Source of the DNA: Acidimicrobiaceae bacterium | GTDB lineage: Bacteria > Actinomycetota > Acidimicrobiia > Acidimicrobiales > Palsa-688 | Assembly: GCA_009785715.1 (NCBI GenBank) | Contig: WQVT01000170.1 | Coordinates: 1 to 5,937, forward strand | Length of the DNA: 5,937 nt | Direction of reading: 5' to 3' | Part shown: positions 1-5,299 of the stretch, in pieces | How the letters are laid out: each line of letters starts with the position of its first letter | Numbering within the stretch: the stretch's first letter is position 1 | Position numbers and translations under genes: made by a program | Notes under the pieces: generated by a model | Databases searched by the model: none | What the model saw: only the letters and a program-made list of their open reading frames with translations | What the model was told of the DNA's origin: nothing

Positions 1-696
1 GGCTACACCTTCAGCGGCTTCTCGGGCGATTCCGGCTCCCTGGCCACCGAGATCAAGGGGAAGACCCAGGTCGGGGACGTGTTCGTGTCGGCGAGCCCGA
101 AGGTGAACGCCAAGCTGCAGGGTGCGGCCAACGGGAGCTGGGTGCACTGGTACGCCACGTTCGCCACCTCGCCGGTGGTCCTCGGCTACAACCCGAAGAG
201 CAAGTTCGCAGCGGCGCTCAAGTCCAAGCCCTGGTACAAGGTGATCGCCGAGTCCGGGATCCGGGTCGGCCGCACCGATCCGGCCACGGACCCGAAGGGC
301 GTCCTGACGGTGACCGCGCTCACCTCGGCCGCGAAGAAGCACCACGAGCCGGCGCTCGACAAGCTGGCCACCTCGAAGTCGGACGTGTTCCCCGAGGACA
401 CCCTCGTCGGCCGCCTGCAGTCGGGCCAGCTCGACGCCGGCTTCTTCTACGCCGCGGAGGCCGCCGCCGCCGGAATCAAGACGGTCCCCCTCACCGGTGA
501 GAACCTCAAGGCCACCTACACGATCACGATCCTGAGCAAGGCCCCTCACCAGGCCGCGGCGGTCGCCTTCGTCAACTACCTCCTGGGGTCTGGCGCGAAG
601 CCGGCGTTCAAGAAGGACGGCTTCGTGCTGGTCTCCCCGCCGAAGGTGACCGGTACCGGCGTCCCGTCAGGGGTCACTGCCCTTCACGGGAGCTGA
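1..696 (+). CDS. Molybdate/tungstate-type ABC transporter substrate-binding protein (3' part, 5' end outside window)
   Basis: The frame is open from base 1 and gives 231 residues to a TGA stop, so the signal peptide and first lobe lie upstream of the window. The protein looks like a class II periplasmic or lipoprotein binding protein of the ModA/WtpA type, which captures oxyanions and hands them to an ABC permease. Visible landmarks, numbered from the window start, are GDVFVSAS (25-32), GRTDPATDPKG (90-100) and a glutamate in FFYAAEAAAAG (E153). In archaeal WtpA-type proteins an aspartate and a glutamate in comparable positions complete a six-coordinate molybdate or tungstate site. D93 or D97 with E153 are the candidates here, aligned by eye. 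The C-terminal VAFVNYLLG helix is usual for the family. Permease genes would be expected nearby but are not seen downstream, where the next gene is convergent. Another oxyanion or metal ligand cannot be excluded. Confidence 0.8.
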   Translation, partial: GYTFSGFSGDSGSLATEIKGKTQVGDVFVSASPKVNAKLQGAANGSWVHWYATFATSPVVLGYNPKSKFAAALKSKPWYKVIAESGIRVGRTDPATDPKGVLTVTALTSAAKKHHEPALDKLATSKSDVFPEDTLVGRLQSGQLDAGFFYAAEAAAAGIKTVPLTGENLKATYTITILSKAPHQAAAVAFVNYLLGSGAKPAFKKDGFVLVSPPKVTGTGVPSGVTALHGS

Positions 697-704
697 GCCG
701 CCCA

Positions 705-722
705 CTCCGGCCGGTCCCGGAG
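705..722. terminator. Short GC hairpin between convergent genes, possible bidirectional terminator
   Basis: CTCCGG (705-710) and CCGGAG (717-722) form a perfect 6-bp stem with a 6-base loop, in the 29 bases between two convergent stop codons. The position suits a shared terminator. There is no T-tract on either side, so this rests on position and stem only. Confidence 0.3.
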
Positions 723-725
723 CGC

Positions 726-1466
726 CTACCCCGTCGGGCCGAACCGTTCGACGCGGATCTGCTCCGGAGCCACCCCGAGGGTGACCAGGAGCGAGCTGGC
801 CGACTCGGCGAAGCCGGCCGAACCGCAGACGTAGGCCGTCTGGCCGCCGGCGAGGAGCGCCTCGAGGTCCTCGCCGCGCACCCGGCCGGTCGGCCGGTCC
901 CGCGCCGCGCTCAGCCGCGGGCCGGCGAGCGCCTCGAGGCCGCGCCGGTCACGGCTGAAACCCAGCAGGGCGCCGGCGGCCGACAGCTCGCCGGCGTAGG
1001 GCAGCTCTTCCGGGCTGCCGGCGAAGGCGGCCACCCGCAGGAGGTCGGGGCGGCCGATCTCGATCGAGTGGCGCAGCATGGCGACCAGCGGGACCACCCC
1101 TGTCCCTCCCCCGACGGCCAGGGCGGGAGTCTCGCCGCTCCAGGTGAACCAACGGCCGATGGGCCCGCGCACCTCGAGGTGGTCGCCGGTCCGGACCTCG
1201 TCGGCCAGGTAGGGCGAGACCTCGCCGTCGTCGAGGCGCTCGACGAACAACTCGACGAGCGGGTCGGCGGCCGTGGATGCCAACGAATACGAGCGCGAGG
1301 CCCGGTACCCGTCCTCTGCGGTCAGGCGGACGACGTAGTGCTGACCCGGGAGGTGCTCCGGCCGGTCGGGCACCTCGAGGCGAAGCTGCACCGCGCGGGG
1401 GACCGGATGGCTGACGTGGCGGACGGTGGCGTCCCGCCAGGGGATCCCGCTGCGGGGTTCAGTCAC
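726..1466 (-). CDS. Ferredoxin-reductase-type FAD/NAD(P)H oxidoreductase, likely partner of the molybdoenzyme
   Basis: This 246-residue soluble flavoprotein belongs to the ferredoxin-NADP reductase superfamily and would move electrons between NAD(P)H and a protein partner through FAD. The N-terminal FAD-binding barrel shows PGQH (40-43) and the flavin-binding RSYS (58-61), followed by GPIGRWF (101-107). The NAD(P)-binding half shows GGGTGVVP (119-126) and YVCGS (212-216), and the protein ends in RFGPTG. It stops there, without the C-terminal plant-type [2Fe-2S] domain found in phthalate dioxygenase reductase, so it is a bare FAD/NAD module. It starts at a GTG that overlaps the end of the upstream sulfite-oxidase-like gene by 8 bases (GTGACTGA), which implies translational coupling and a shared operon. 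The inference is that it serves that molybdoenzyme. Service to the Rieske oxygenase further right is less likely, because that gene lies on the other strand in a different operon. Confidence 0.88.
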   Translation of the reverse strand: MTEPRSGIPWRDATVRHVSHPVPRAVQLRLEVPDRPEHLPGQHYVVRLTAEDGYRASRSYSLASTAADPLVELFVERLDDGEVSPYLADEVRTGDHLEVRGPIGRWFTWSGETPALAVGGGTGVVPLVAMLRHSIEIGRPDLLRVAAFAGSPEELPYAGELSAAGALLGFSRDRRGLEALAGPRLSAARDRPTGRVRGEDLEALLAGGQTAYVCGSAGFAESASSLLVTLGVAPEQIRVERFGPTG

Positions 1467-2070
1467 CCTGGTAGCGCTGTTCCTTCCACGGGTCCCCGCG
1501 ATCGTGGTAGCCGTTCTGCTCCCAGAAGCCCGGCTCGTCGTGGTCGAGCAGGGTCATCCGGCTGACCCACTTGGCGCTCTTCCAGAAGTAGAGATGAGGG
1601 ACCAGCAGCCGCACCGGGCCCCCGTGCTCGCGCGGCAGCGGCTGGCCCTCGTGGGTCCACACCACCCAGGCCTGACCGCCCCGGAGGTCGGCGAGGGGCA
1701 GGTTGGTGGTGTAGCCGGTCGTGGAGCTCACCAGGACGTGCGTCGCCTCCGCCGACGGGCGGGCGGCGTCGAGCAGGGTGTCCACGCTGACCCCGCCGAA
1801 GCTCGTGTCGAGCTTCGACCAGGTGGTGACGCAGTGGATGTCCCCGTGGAACTCCGAGCCGGGCAGGGCCCGGATCTCCTCCCACGACCAGCTTGTGGCC
1901 TCGGCGACGAGACCGTCGACGGTGAGCTTCCACTCAGACAGGTCGACGTCAGGGGTGACCTCCGCAGTCAGGACCGGGTAGGCGGAGCCGACGTCGTACT
2001 GGCCGGGTGGGAGGCGGCTGTTCCGGCGGTGACGGGCGCTCCCGGTGAACCCTCTTGTCGGTCCGGCCAC
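1459..2070 (-). CDS. Sulfite-oxidase-like molybdopterin-dependent oxidoreductase
   Basis: From the chosen start this is a 203-residue protein consisting almost wholly of the sulfite oxidase/MsrP-type molybdopterin domain. The molybdenum-binding cysteine is C80 in DIHCVTTWSKLD. Other family landmarks are the WSWEE segment (61-65), GGPVRLLVPHLYFWKSAKW (150-168) and the ending DEPGFWEQNGYHDRGDPW. There is no cytochrome b5 domain, no dimerisation domain and no twin-arginine signal, so it is a short cytoplasmic type. The frame is open further upstream to 2313. The GTG at 2070 is preferred because GGGAGG lies 7 bases before it, and because members of this group begin about 20 residues before the LPPGQY motif, while the extra upstream residues are low-complexity Arg/Pro/Gly. 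The natural substrate of this soluble actinobacterial group is not established to my knowledge; sulfite, a sulfoxide or another oxo-transfer substrate is possible. The FAD reductase that overlaps its 3' end is the probable electron partner. Confidence 0.88.
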   Translation of the reverse strand: MAGPTRGFTGSARHRRNSRLPPGQYDVGSAYPVLTAEVTPDVDLSEWKLTVDGLVAEATSWSWEEIRALPGSEFHGDIHCVTTWSKLDTSFGGVSVDTLLDAARPSAEATHVLVSSTTGYTTNLPLADLRGGQAWVVWTHEGQPLPREHGGPVRLLVPHLYFWKSAKWVSRMTLLDHDEPGFWEQNGYHDRGDPWKEQRYQGD

Positions 2071-2077
2071 CCTGCTA

Positions 2078-2083
2078 CCTCCC
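2078..2083 (-). promoter_or_regulatory. Ribosome binding site that fixes the start of the sulfite-oxidase-like gene
   Basis: On the minus strand GGGAGG lies 7 bases before a GTG codon. This is a strong match to the anti-Shine-Dalgarno sequence at ideal spacing. It supports the 203-residue product over the longer open frame that begins at 2313. Confidence 0.7.
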
Positions 2084-2290
2084 GCTCTCGGCCATCGCCG
2101 GATGCTACCGGCAACCGCGCGAGCGACCCGGGCGAGCGGTTTCGGGCGACCTGGCGAATGGACTACTTTGCCGATCGGACACGTGCACCTGCCAGTCGGG
2201 AGCTCGGGAGCTCGGGGTGAGACGGGGCGACCGGAGAACCGCCAGCAACCCGGGGCCGGGGCGAAGCGAGCCGGCGGCCCCCCGTCATTC

Positions 2291-2296
2291 AGGAGG
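2291..2296 (+). promoter_or_regulatory. Ribosome binding site of the aldo/keto reductase
   Basis: AGGAGG lies 9 bases before the ATG at 2306. It decides the start, because the frame stays open a further 87 codons upstream across the divergent promoter region and into the 5' end of the opposite gene, where it is unlikely to be translated. Confidence 0.8.
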
Positions 2297-2305
2297 CAAA
2301 TCCCC

Positions 2306-3250
2306 ATGACCATCGAGCAGCGTTTACTGGGTAGGACCGGAGCCGAGGTCAGCGTCCTCGGCTACGGCGCCATGGAACTTCGCGGGTCCCCGGTCGGCCC
2401 CGCCATCGACGACGAGGAGGCCGGGCGCCTGCTCAACGAGGTGCTCGACTCGGGGATCAACCTGATCGACACCTCCATCGACTACGGCCGCAGCGAGGAG
2501 CTGATCGGCCGCTTTCTCTCCGGCCGGCGGGACGACTACTTCCTCGCGTCCAAGTGTGGCTGCATCGCTGGCGATGTCCCCCCGCCACCGCCGGCGGCCC
2601 CCGGTGAGCGGCGGCGCAATCCCCACGACTTCCGCCCCCAGAACGTGCGCGCCGGCGTGGAGCAGAGCCTGCGGCGCCTGAAGACGGACCACCTCGACCT
2701 GGTGCAGGTCCACGTCTCGCCCAGCCGGGCGCAACTCGAGGAGGACCAGACCATCGAGACCATGACGGCCCTGCGGGACGAGGGCAAGGTGCGTTTCCTC
2801 GGGATGTCGGGCACCTTGCCGAACCTCCCGGACCACATCGCCATGGACGTCTTCGACGTGTTCCAGATCCCCTACTCCGTCGTCCAGCGTGAGCACGAGG
2901 ACCTGATCACCGACGCCGTGAACGCCGGCGCCGGCACCCTCATCCGTGGTGGTGCGGCCCGCGGTGCCCCGGCAGAGGACAAGGACTGGAGCCGGGGGCC
3001 CATCGGTCTGCGGGAAGGTGAGGGCGAGCGGCGCTGGACCGACTCGGAGATCGACGACCTCCTCGACGGCATGAGCCGGATCGAGTTCGTGCTCCGCTTC
3101 ACCATCACCCACCCGGGCCTGTCGAGCACGATCGTCGGCACCAGTTCTCTCGATCACCTGCGCTCGAACGTGGCGATCGCCGAGAAGGGCCCGCTCCCCG
3201 ACGACCTCTACGCCGAGGCGAAGAAGCGCTTCCCGTTGGCCGAGGCCTGA
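2306..3250 (+). CDS. Aldo/keto reductase family oxidoreductase
   Basis: This 314-residue product has the (beta/alpha)8-barrel layout of NAD(P)H-dependent aldo/keto reductases. It begins with LGRTGAEVSVLGYGAMEL. The catalytic tetrad is readable as D55 and Y60 (IDTSIDYG), K83 (LASKCG) and H136 (LVQVHVS). The cofactor end carries IVGTSSLDHLRSN (276-288), where R286 and N288 fit the usual phosphate- and adenine-contacting positions. A proline- and arginine-rich insertion (VPPPPPAAPGERRR, 91-104) follows the catalytic lysine; an enlarged loop here is common in bacterial members. The family reduces aldehydes and ketones and the substrate is not predictable. The start is set by AGGAGG 9 bases upstream. 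The HicB-like gene follows after 16 bases and may be cotranscribed. The gene is probably not part of the Rieske operon, since hairpins and a 359-base gap intervene. Confidence 0.9.
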   Translation: MTIEQRLLGRTGAEVSVLGYGAMELRGSPVGPAIDDEEAGRLLNEVLDSGINLIDTSIDYGRSEELIGRFLSGRRDDYFLASKCGCIAGDVPPPPPAAPGERRRNPHDFRPQNVRAGVEQSLRRLKTDHLDLVQVHVSPSRAQLEEDQTIETMTALRDEGKVRFLGMSGTLPNLPDHIAMDVFDVFQIPYSVVQREHEDLITDAVNAGAGTLIRGGAARGAPAEDKDWSRGPIGLREGEGERRWTDSEIDDLLDGMSRIEFVLRFTITHPGLSSTIVGTSSLDHLRSNVAIAEKGPLPDDLYAEAKKRFPLAEA

Positions 3251-3266
3251 TCGGTACGCTCTGACC

Positions 3267-3521
3267 ATGGCCGCCCCGCAGTCGCTTCGGAACGAGGACT
3301 ACCTGCACATCCCGTATGTCCTGATGGTTTGGTCGACACCGGGGCCCGGAGAGGACTGGGTCTGCCACGCCGAGTACCCCGAGCTGCCGGGCTGCGAGGT
3401 CGAGCATGCCAATGCGCTCGTGGCCATCGAGCGGCTCGACGCCATGAAAGACGAGATCATCCTCGAGCGTCTGGCGCGCGGCGAGTACGTGCCGACGCCA
3501 CGGCCTCCGCTGCGGGCCTAG
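3267..3521 (+). CDS. Small HicB-like (UPF0150-type) protein without a HicA partner
   Basis: The 84-residue product contains the core signature of the HicB partial RNase-H fold: a hydrophobic first strand (YLHIPYVLMVWS, 12-23), then WVCHAEYPELPGCEVEHANA (31-50), in which the YPELPGC turn is typical, and then a helix with the AxxRLDAMKDEI pattern. The tail RGEYVPTPRPPL also resembles HicB relatives. HicB proteins are antitoxins to the HicA mRNA interferase and usually carry a C-terminal ribbon-helix-helix or helix-turn-helix domain. Neither that domain nor a hicA gene is visible here, so it is either an orphan or a HicB-fold protein with another role. The ATG lies 16 bases after the aldo/keto reductase stop with only a poor ribosome binding site, which points to readthrough or coupled expression. 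The later ATG at codon 20 would cut into the first strand and is less likely. Confidence 0.65.
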   Translation: MAAPQSLRNEDYLHIPYVLMVWSTPGPGEDWVCHAEYPELPGCEVEHANALVAIERLDAMKDEIILERLARGEYVPTPRPPLRA

Positions 3522-3545
3522 CCGGCGGGCACGACGCCACAGAAC

Positions 3546-3595
3546 GGGGGGCCACGCCGGCCCCCCGCCGCGGGCCGACGGGGGCCCGCGGCGGG
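3546..3595. terminator. Two overlapping GC hairpins, probable transcription terminator
   Basis: The first stem pairs GGGGGGCC (3546-3553) with GGCCCCCC (3559-3566) across a 5-base loop. The second pairs CCCGCCGCGGGCC (3564-3576) with its perfect 13-base complement (3583-3595) across a 6-base loop. The stems share bases 3564-3566, so both cannot form in full at once. They begin 25 bases after the HicB-like stop codon and could end rightward transcription. On the minus strand they also follow the stop of the short frame at 3615. There is no T-tract, which is common for terminators in high-GC actinobacteria. Confidence 0.55.
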
Positions 3596-3614
3596 ATTGG
3601 CCGCCTTGGGGGAT

Positions 3615-3749
3615 CTAGACCGTCGTCGGGCAGTTGATCTCGTAGCGGGTGACGTACACGTTCTGTTTCGGGGGCCTCTGCCGTGTACGGAAATTCGGGA
3701 AACGGCGGCTTGCGGGGGTGAGGCTACCGCCGGGTCTCGGTAAGATCAA
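3615..3749 (-). pseudogene. Possible 3' remnant of a lost minus-strand gene
   Basis: A minus-strand frame ends at the TAG at 3617-3615 and is open back to about 3749 (44 codons if a TTG start is used). Its last residues read NVYVTRYEINCPTTV. The 16 codons before the stop all end in G or C and avoid rare codons, as in the real genes of this window, and a strong hairpin follows immediately downstream. Before codon AAA (3668-3666) the composition becomes arginine/proline-rich and the third-position bias fades, so true coding probably covers only about 3615-3668. I do not recognise the family. It could be the tail of a truncated gene, a very short peptide gene, or chance. Confidence 0.25.
3653..3689. 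repeat. 8-bp inverted repeat with a 21-base spacer
   Basis: CGTACACG (3653-3660) and CGTGTACG (3682-3689) are exact reverse complements separated by 21 bases. It could be a regulator binding site, a weak RNA hairpin, or the trace of a mobile element end. No transposase or target-site duplication was seen. Confidence 0.4.
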
Positions 3750-3800
3750 TGATTATATAGTAACGAAACGGGCCTTAAGCTATACGTCATAGATCCATGT
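3741..3800 (+). promoter_or_regulatory. AT-rich patch, candidate promoter/operator of the Rieske oxygenase operon
   Basis: This is the only clearly AT-rich stretch in the window and lies about 80-140 bases upstream of the oxygenase start. It includes TATAGT (3756-3761), a good -10 match, although no convincing -35 box lies 16-18 bases before it. A small inverted repeat, ATCA-A-TGAT (3745-3753), lies directly upstream and extends imperfectly outward, so a repressor or activator could bind there. CTTAAG (3774-3779) and TATACG (3781-3786) follow. Aromatic degradation operons are commonly controlled by IclR, GntR, LysR or MarR regulators, but no regulator gene is in the window. Confidence 0.4.
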
Positions 3801-3836
3801 TGCGGGAGCCGCGATTCCCATAGACTTCGCCAGACG

Positions 3837-3869
3837 GTGGCGTCGGGGAGAGCGTGCCGTCGGGGAGAG
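3837..3869 (+). repeat. Tandem duplication with 17-base period over the ribosome binding region
   Basis: GTGGCGTCGGGGAGAG (3837-3852) is followed by GTGCCGTCGGGGAGAG (3854-3869), identical in 15 of 16 positions. Each copy carries a GGGGAG sequence, and the second copy runs into another, AGGGGAG (3868-3874). This produces several possible Shine-Dalgarno sequences and two possible starts (GTG 3854, TTG 3881) for the oxygenase gene. Confidence 0.8.
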
Positions 3870-3880
3870 GGGAGAGGGTT

Positions 3881-5206
3881 TTGCTAACCGCCGAGGACAA
3901 TGAACTGCTCTGTCGGGTCGGACCGGGCACGCCGATGGGCGAGCTTTTCCGCCAGTACTGGCTGCCGGCCATGCTCTCGAGTGAGCTGCCCGAGCCCGAT
4001 TGCGACCAGGTGCGGGTCAAGCTGCTCGGCGAGGAGTTGATCGCGTTCCGGGACACCAACGGGGACGTCGGGTTGCTCGCCAACCTCTGCCCGCACCGGG
4101 CCGCCAGCCTCTACTACGCCCGCAACGAGGACTGCGGCCTGCGCTGCGTCTACCACGGCTGGAAGTTCGACAAGACCGGGGCCTGCGTGGACATGCCGAG
4201 CGAGCCGCCCGAGAGCAACTTCAAGAACAAGGTGCGGGCGACCGCCTACCCCTGCGTGGAGCGCCACGGCGTGGTGTGGACCTACCTGGGCCCCCGCGAG
4301 ACGCCGCCGCCGCTGCCGCAGCTCGAGTCGAATGACGCCGAAGGGGCGGCCGTGCGCGGCGTCATGATCCGGGAATGCAACTGGATGCAGGCCCTCGAGG
4401 GCGACATCGACACCGTGCACTTCTCCTGGCTGCACATTGGGCACATCGAGCCGGACGAGGCCGCAGGCCAGTTCCTCCGCTACCAGGCCATGAACCGATC
4501 GCCGAAGTACTCGGTCGTCGACACCCCCTGGGGCACCTCCTACGGCGCCGTGATCCCGGTGTCGGAGGAGAAGAGCTATGTCCGTCAGGCCCATTTCCTC
4601 TTCCCCTGCTACACGATGATCCCCCAGGGCTCACTGCTGTCGAATCGGTTCTCGCGGGCGTGGGTCCCGATGGACGACGGCCACGTGATCTGGTTCAGTT
4701 TCACCGCTCCGCCGCTGCTCGACCTGGATCTCAATGCCACCACGCCGGAAAAGACGGTCGCGGGCGGTCGTCGCCCGGAGGACCTTTTGCCCAACTCGAC
4801 GGATTGGTACGGGCGATTCCGGACCGCTCACACAGCGGATCGGGACTACGACCTGAACCGCGACGACGCGCGGGCCAAGAAGAGCTTCACGGGTCTCACC
4901 AGCGTGACCATGGAGGACCACGCGGTGACCGAGAGCATGGGCCCGGTCCTCGACCGGAGCAACGAGCACCTCGGGACCTCGGATGCGATGATCATCCGCA
5001 CCCGCCAGCGCCTGATCGTCGCCGCGGAGGCGCTGCGCGACAAGGGGACCATCCCGCCGGGCGTGGACGAACCAGAGGTGTACCGTCAGCGTTCCGGCGG
5101 CGTGATCCTCCAGAACGGGGTCAACTGGTTCGACGCCACCGCCGAGGGCCGGCGCGCCTACGTCCGCAATTCGGAAGAGGCGATTCGCGCTTCGATTTCC
5201 GTGTGA
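3881..5206 (+). CDS. Rieske [2Fe-2S] aromatic oxygenase, phthalate 4,5-dioxygenase type
   Basis: This is the oxygenase component of a non-heme iron enzyme, 441 residues from the chosen TTG. The N-terminal Rieske domain has cluster ligands C70 and H72 (CPH) and C89 and H92 (CVYH), 16 residues apart, followed by GWKFDKTGACVDMPSEPP. The catalytic domain has the bridging D177 and iron ligands H180 and H185 (EGDIDTVHFSWLH), with D346 in MEDHAVTESMGP as the likely third ligand, compared by eye with dicamba-type monooxygenases. The single-subunit layout fits phthalate 4,5-dioxygenase and O-demethylase relatives, which hydroxylate or demethylate aromatic acids. TTG 3881 is preferred because relatives begin MLTAEDNELL-like and AGGGGAG precedes it; GTG 3854 would add nine residues. 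No ferredoxin or reductase gene is adjacent, so these must be supplied from elsewhere or from beyond the right edge. The LigB-type dioxygenase follows, consistent with one pathway. Confidence 0.9.
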   Translation: MLTAEDNELLCRVGPGTPMGELFRQYWLPAMLSSELPEPDCDQVRVKLLGEELIAFRDTNGDVGLLANLCPHRAASLYYARNEDCGLRCVYHGWKFDKTGACVDMPSEPPESNFKNKVRATAYPCVERHGVVWTYLGPRETPPPLPQLESNDAEGAAVRGVMIRECNWMQALEGDIDTVHFSWLHIGHIEPDEAAGQFLRYQAMNRSPKYSVVDTPWGTSYGAVIPVSEEKSYVRQAHFLFPCYTMIPQGSLLSNRFSRAWVPMDDGHVIWFSFTAPPLLDLDLNATTPEKTVAGGRRPEDLLPNSTDWYGRFRTAHTADRDYDLNRDDARAKKSFTGLTSVTMEDHAVTESMGPVLDRSNEHLGTSDAMIIRTRQRLIVAAEALRDKGTIPPGVDEPEVYRQRSGGVILQNGVNWFDATAEGRRAYVRNSEEAIRASISV

Positions 5207-5287
5207 CGAGAGATTCGTGTGACCAGAGATTTGTGCCGGCCGGGGCAGGGCTGACTCACGTGACCAGAAGGCAGTGACCAGAAGGCA
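5201..5287 (+). repeat. Two sets of short tandem repeats in the oxygenase-dioxygenase linker
   Basis: The first set is GTGTGACGAGAGATTC (5201-5216) followed directly by GTGTGACCAGAGATTT (5217-5232), 14 of 16 bases identical; it begins within the last codon and stop of the oxygenase gene. The second set is GTGACCAGAAGGCA twice without mismatch (5260-5273, 5274-5287), ending 12 bases before the next start codon. All four units share the core GTGAC(G/C)AGA at 5203, 5219, 5260 and 5274. The 8-bp palindrome TCACGTGA (5256-5263) overlaps the first unit of the second set. The repeats account for most of the 93-base linker. Confidence 0.85.
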
Positions 5288-5299
5288 TAGGTAACCACC

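Larger units (their letters stand above)
2071..2305. promoter_or_regulatory. Divergent intergenic region with candidate promoters for both flanking operons
   Basis: The 235 bases separate the leftward molybdoenzyme operon from the rightward aldo/keto reductase and must hold at least one promoter for each. Candidates of the actinobacterial TANNNT form are TAGCAT on the minus strand (2107-2102), which would place transcription about 25 bases before the GTG start, and TACTTT on the plus strand (2164-2169). The plus-strand box has a weak TTCGGG at -35 with 17-base spacing. An 8-base unit TCGGGAGC is repeated about 2.6 times in tandem at 2196-2217. Further right, GGGGCC (2252-2257) can pair with GGCCCC (2276-2281) just before the ribosome binding site, so the leader may be structured. 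No known riboswitch core was recognised. The promoter assignments are weak. Confidence 0.35.
3522..3880. other. 359-base non-coding gap between the HicB-like gene and the Rieske oxygenase
   Basis: No complete gene was recognised. From left to right the gap contains two overlapping GC-rich hairpins (3546-3595), a minus-strand frame with actinobacterial codon use at its 3' end (stop at 3615), an 8-bp inverted repeat (3653-3689), an AT-rich patch (about 3741-3800) likely to hold the promoter of the rightward operon, and a tandem duplication at the ribosome binding region (3837-3869). The change from very GC-rich hairpins to an AT-rich patch within 200 bases suggests a junction between unrelated pieces of DNA. 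That is an inference. Confidence 0.6.

Noticed and set aside
1068..2220. Long plus-strand open frames opposite the FAD reductase and sulfite-oxidase-like genes
   Set aside because: They are antisense to genes with clear catalytic motifs, have Arg/Pro/Gly-rich low-complexity translations and show no family signature. They are typical shadow frames of GC-rich DNA.
2220..2290. GC-rich leader of the aldo/keto reductase considered as a SAM or cobalamin riboswitch
   Set aside because: Short similarities such as CCAGCAACCC and GCCAGTCGGGA were noticed, but the conserved cores and pairing pattern of those riboswitches could not be assembled.
2045..2305. N-terminal extension of the aldo/keto reductase by 87 codons
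   Set aside because: The extension runs through the divergent promoter region and the 5' end of the opposite gene and resembles no protein domain. AGGAGG before ATG 2306 and the family's usual N-terminus settle the start.
2071..2313. N-terminal extension of the sulfite-oxidase-like protein by 81 codons
   Set aside because: The extra residues are low-complexity and show no signal peptide or twin-arginine motif. The strong ribosome binding site before GTG 2070 fits the usual length of the family.
2324..3268. A 314-codon minus-strand open frame opposite the aldo/keto reductase
   Set aside because: It mirrors the reductase codon for codon, is rich in Val, Gly, Arg and Asp, and contains no recognisable domain, while the plus strand shows a full catalytic tetrad.
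5201..5287. Repeats considered as a CRISPR-like array
   Set aside because: Units are 14-16 bases, directly adjacent without spacers, and only two copies per set, so they are tandem duplications and not an array.
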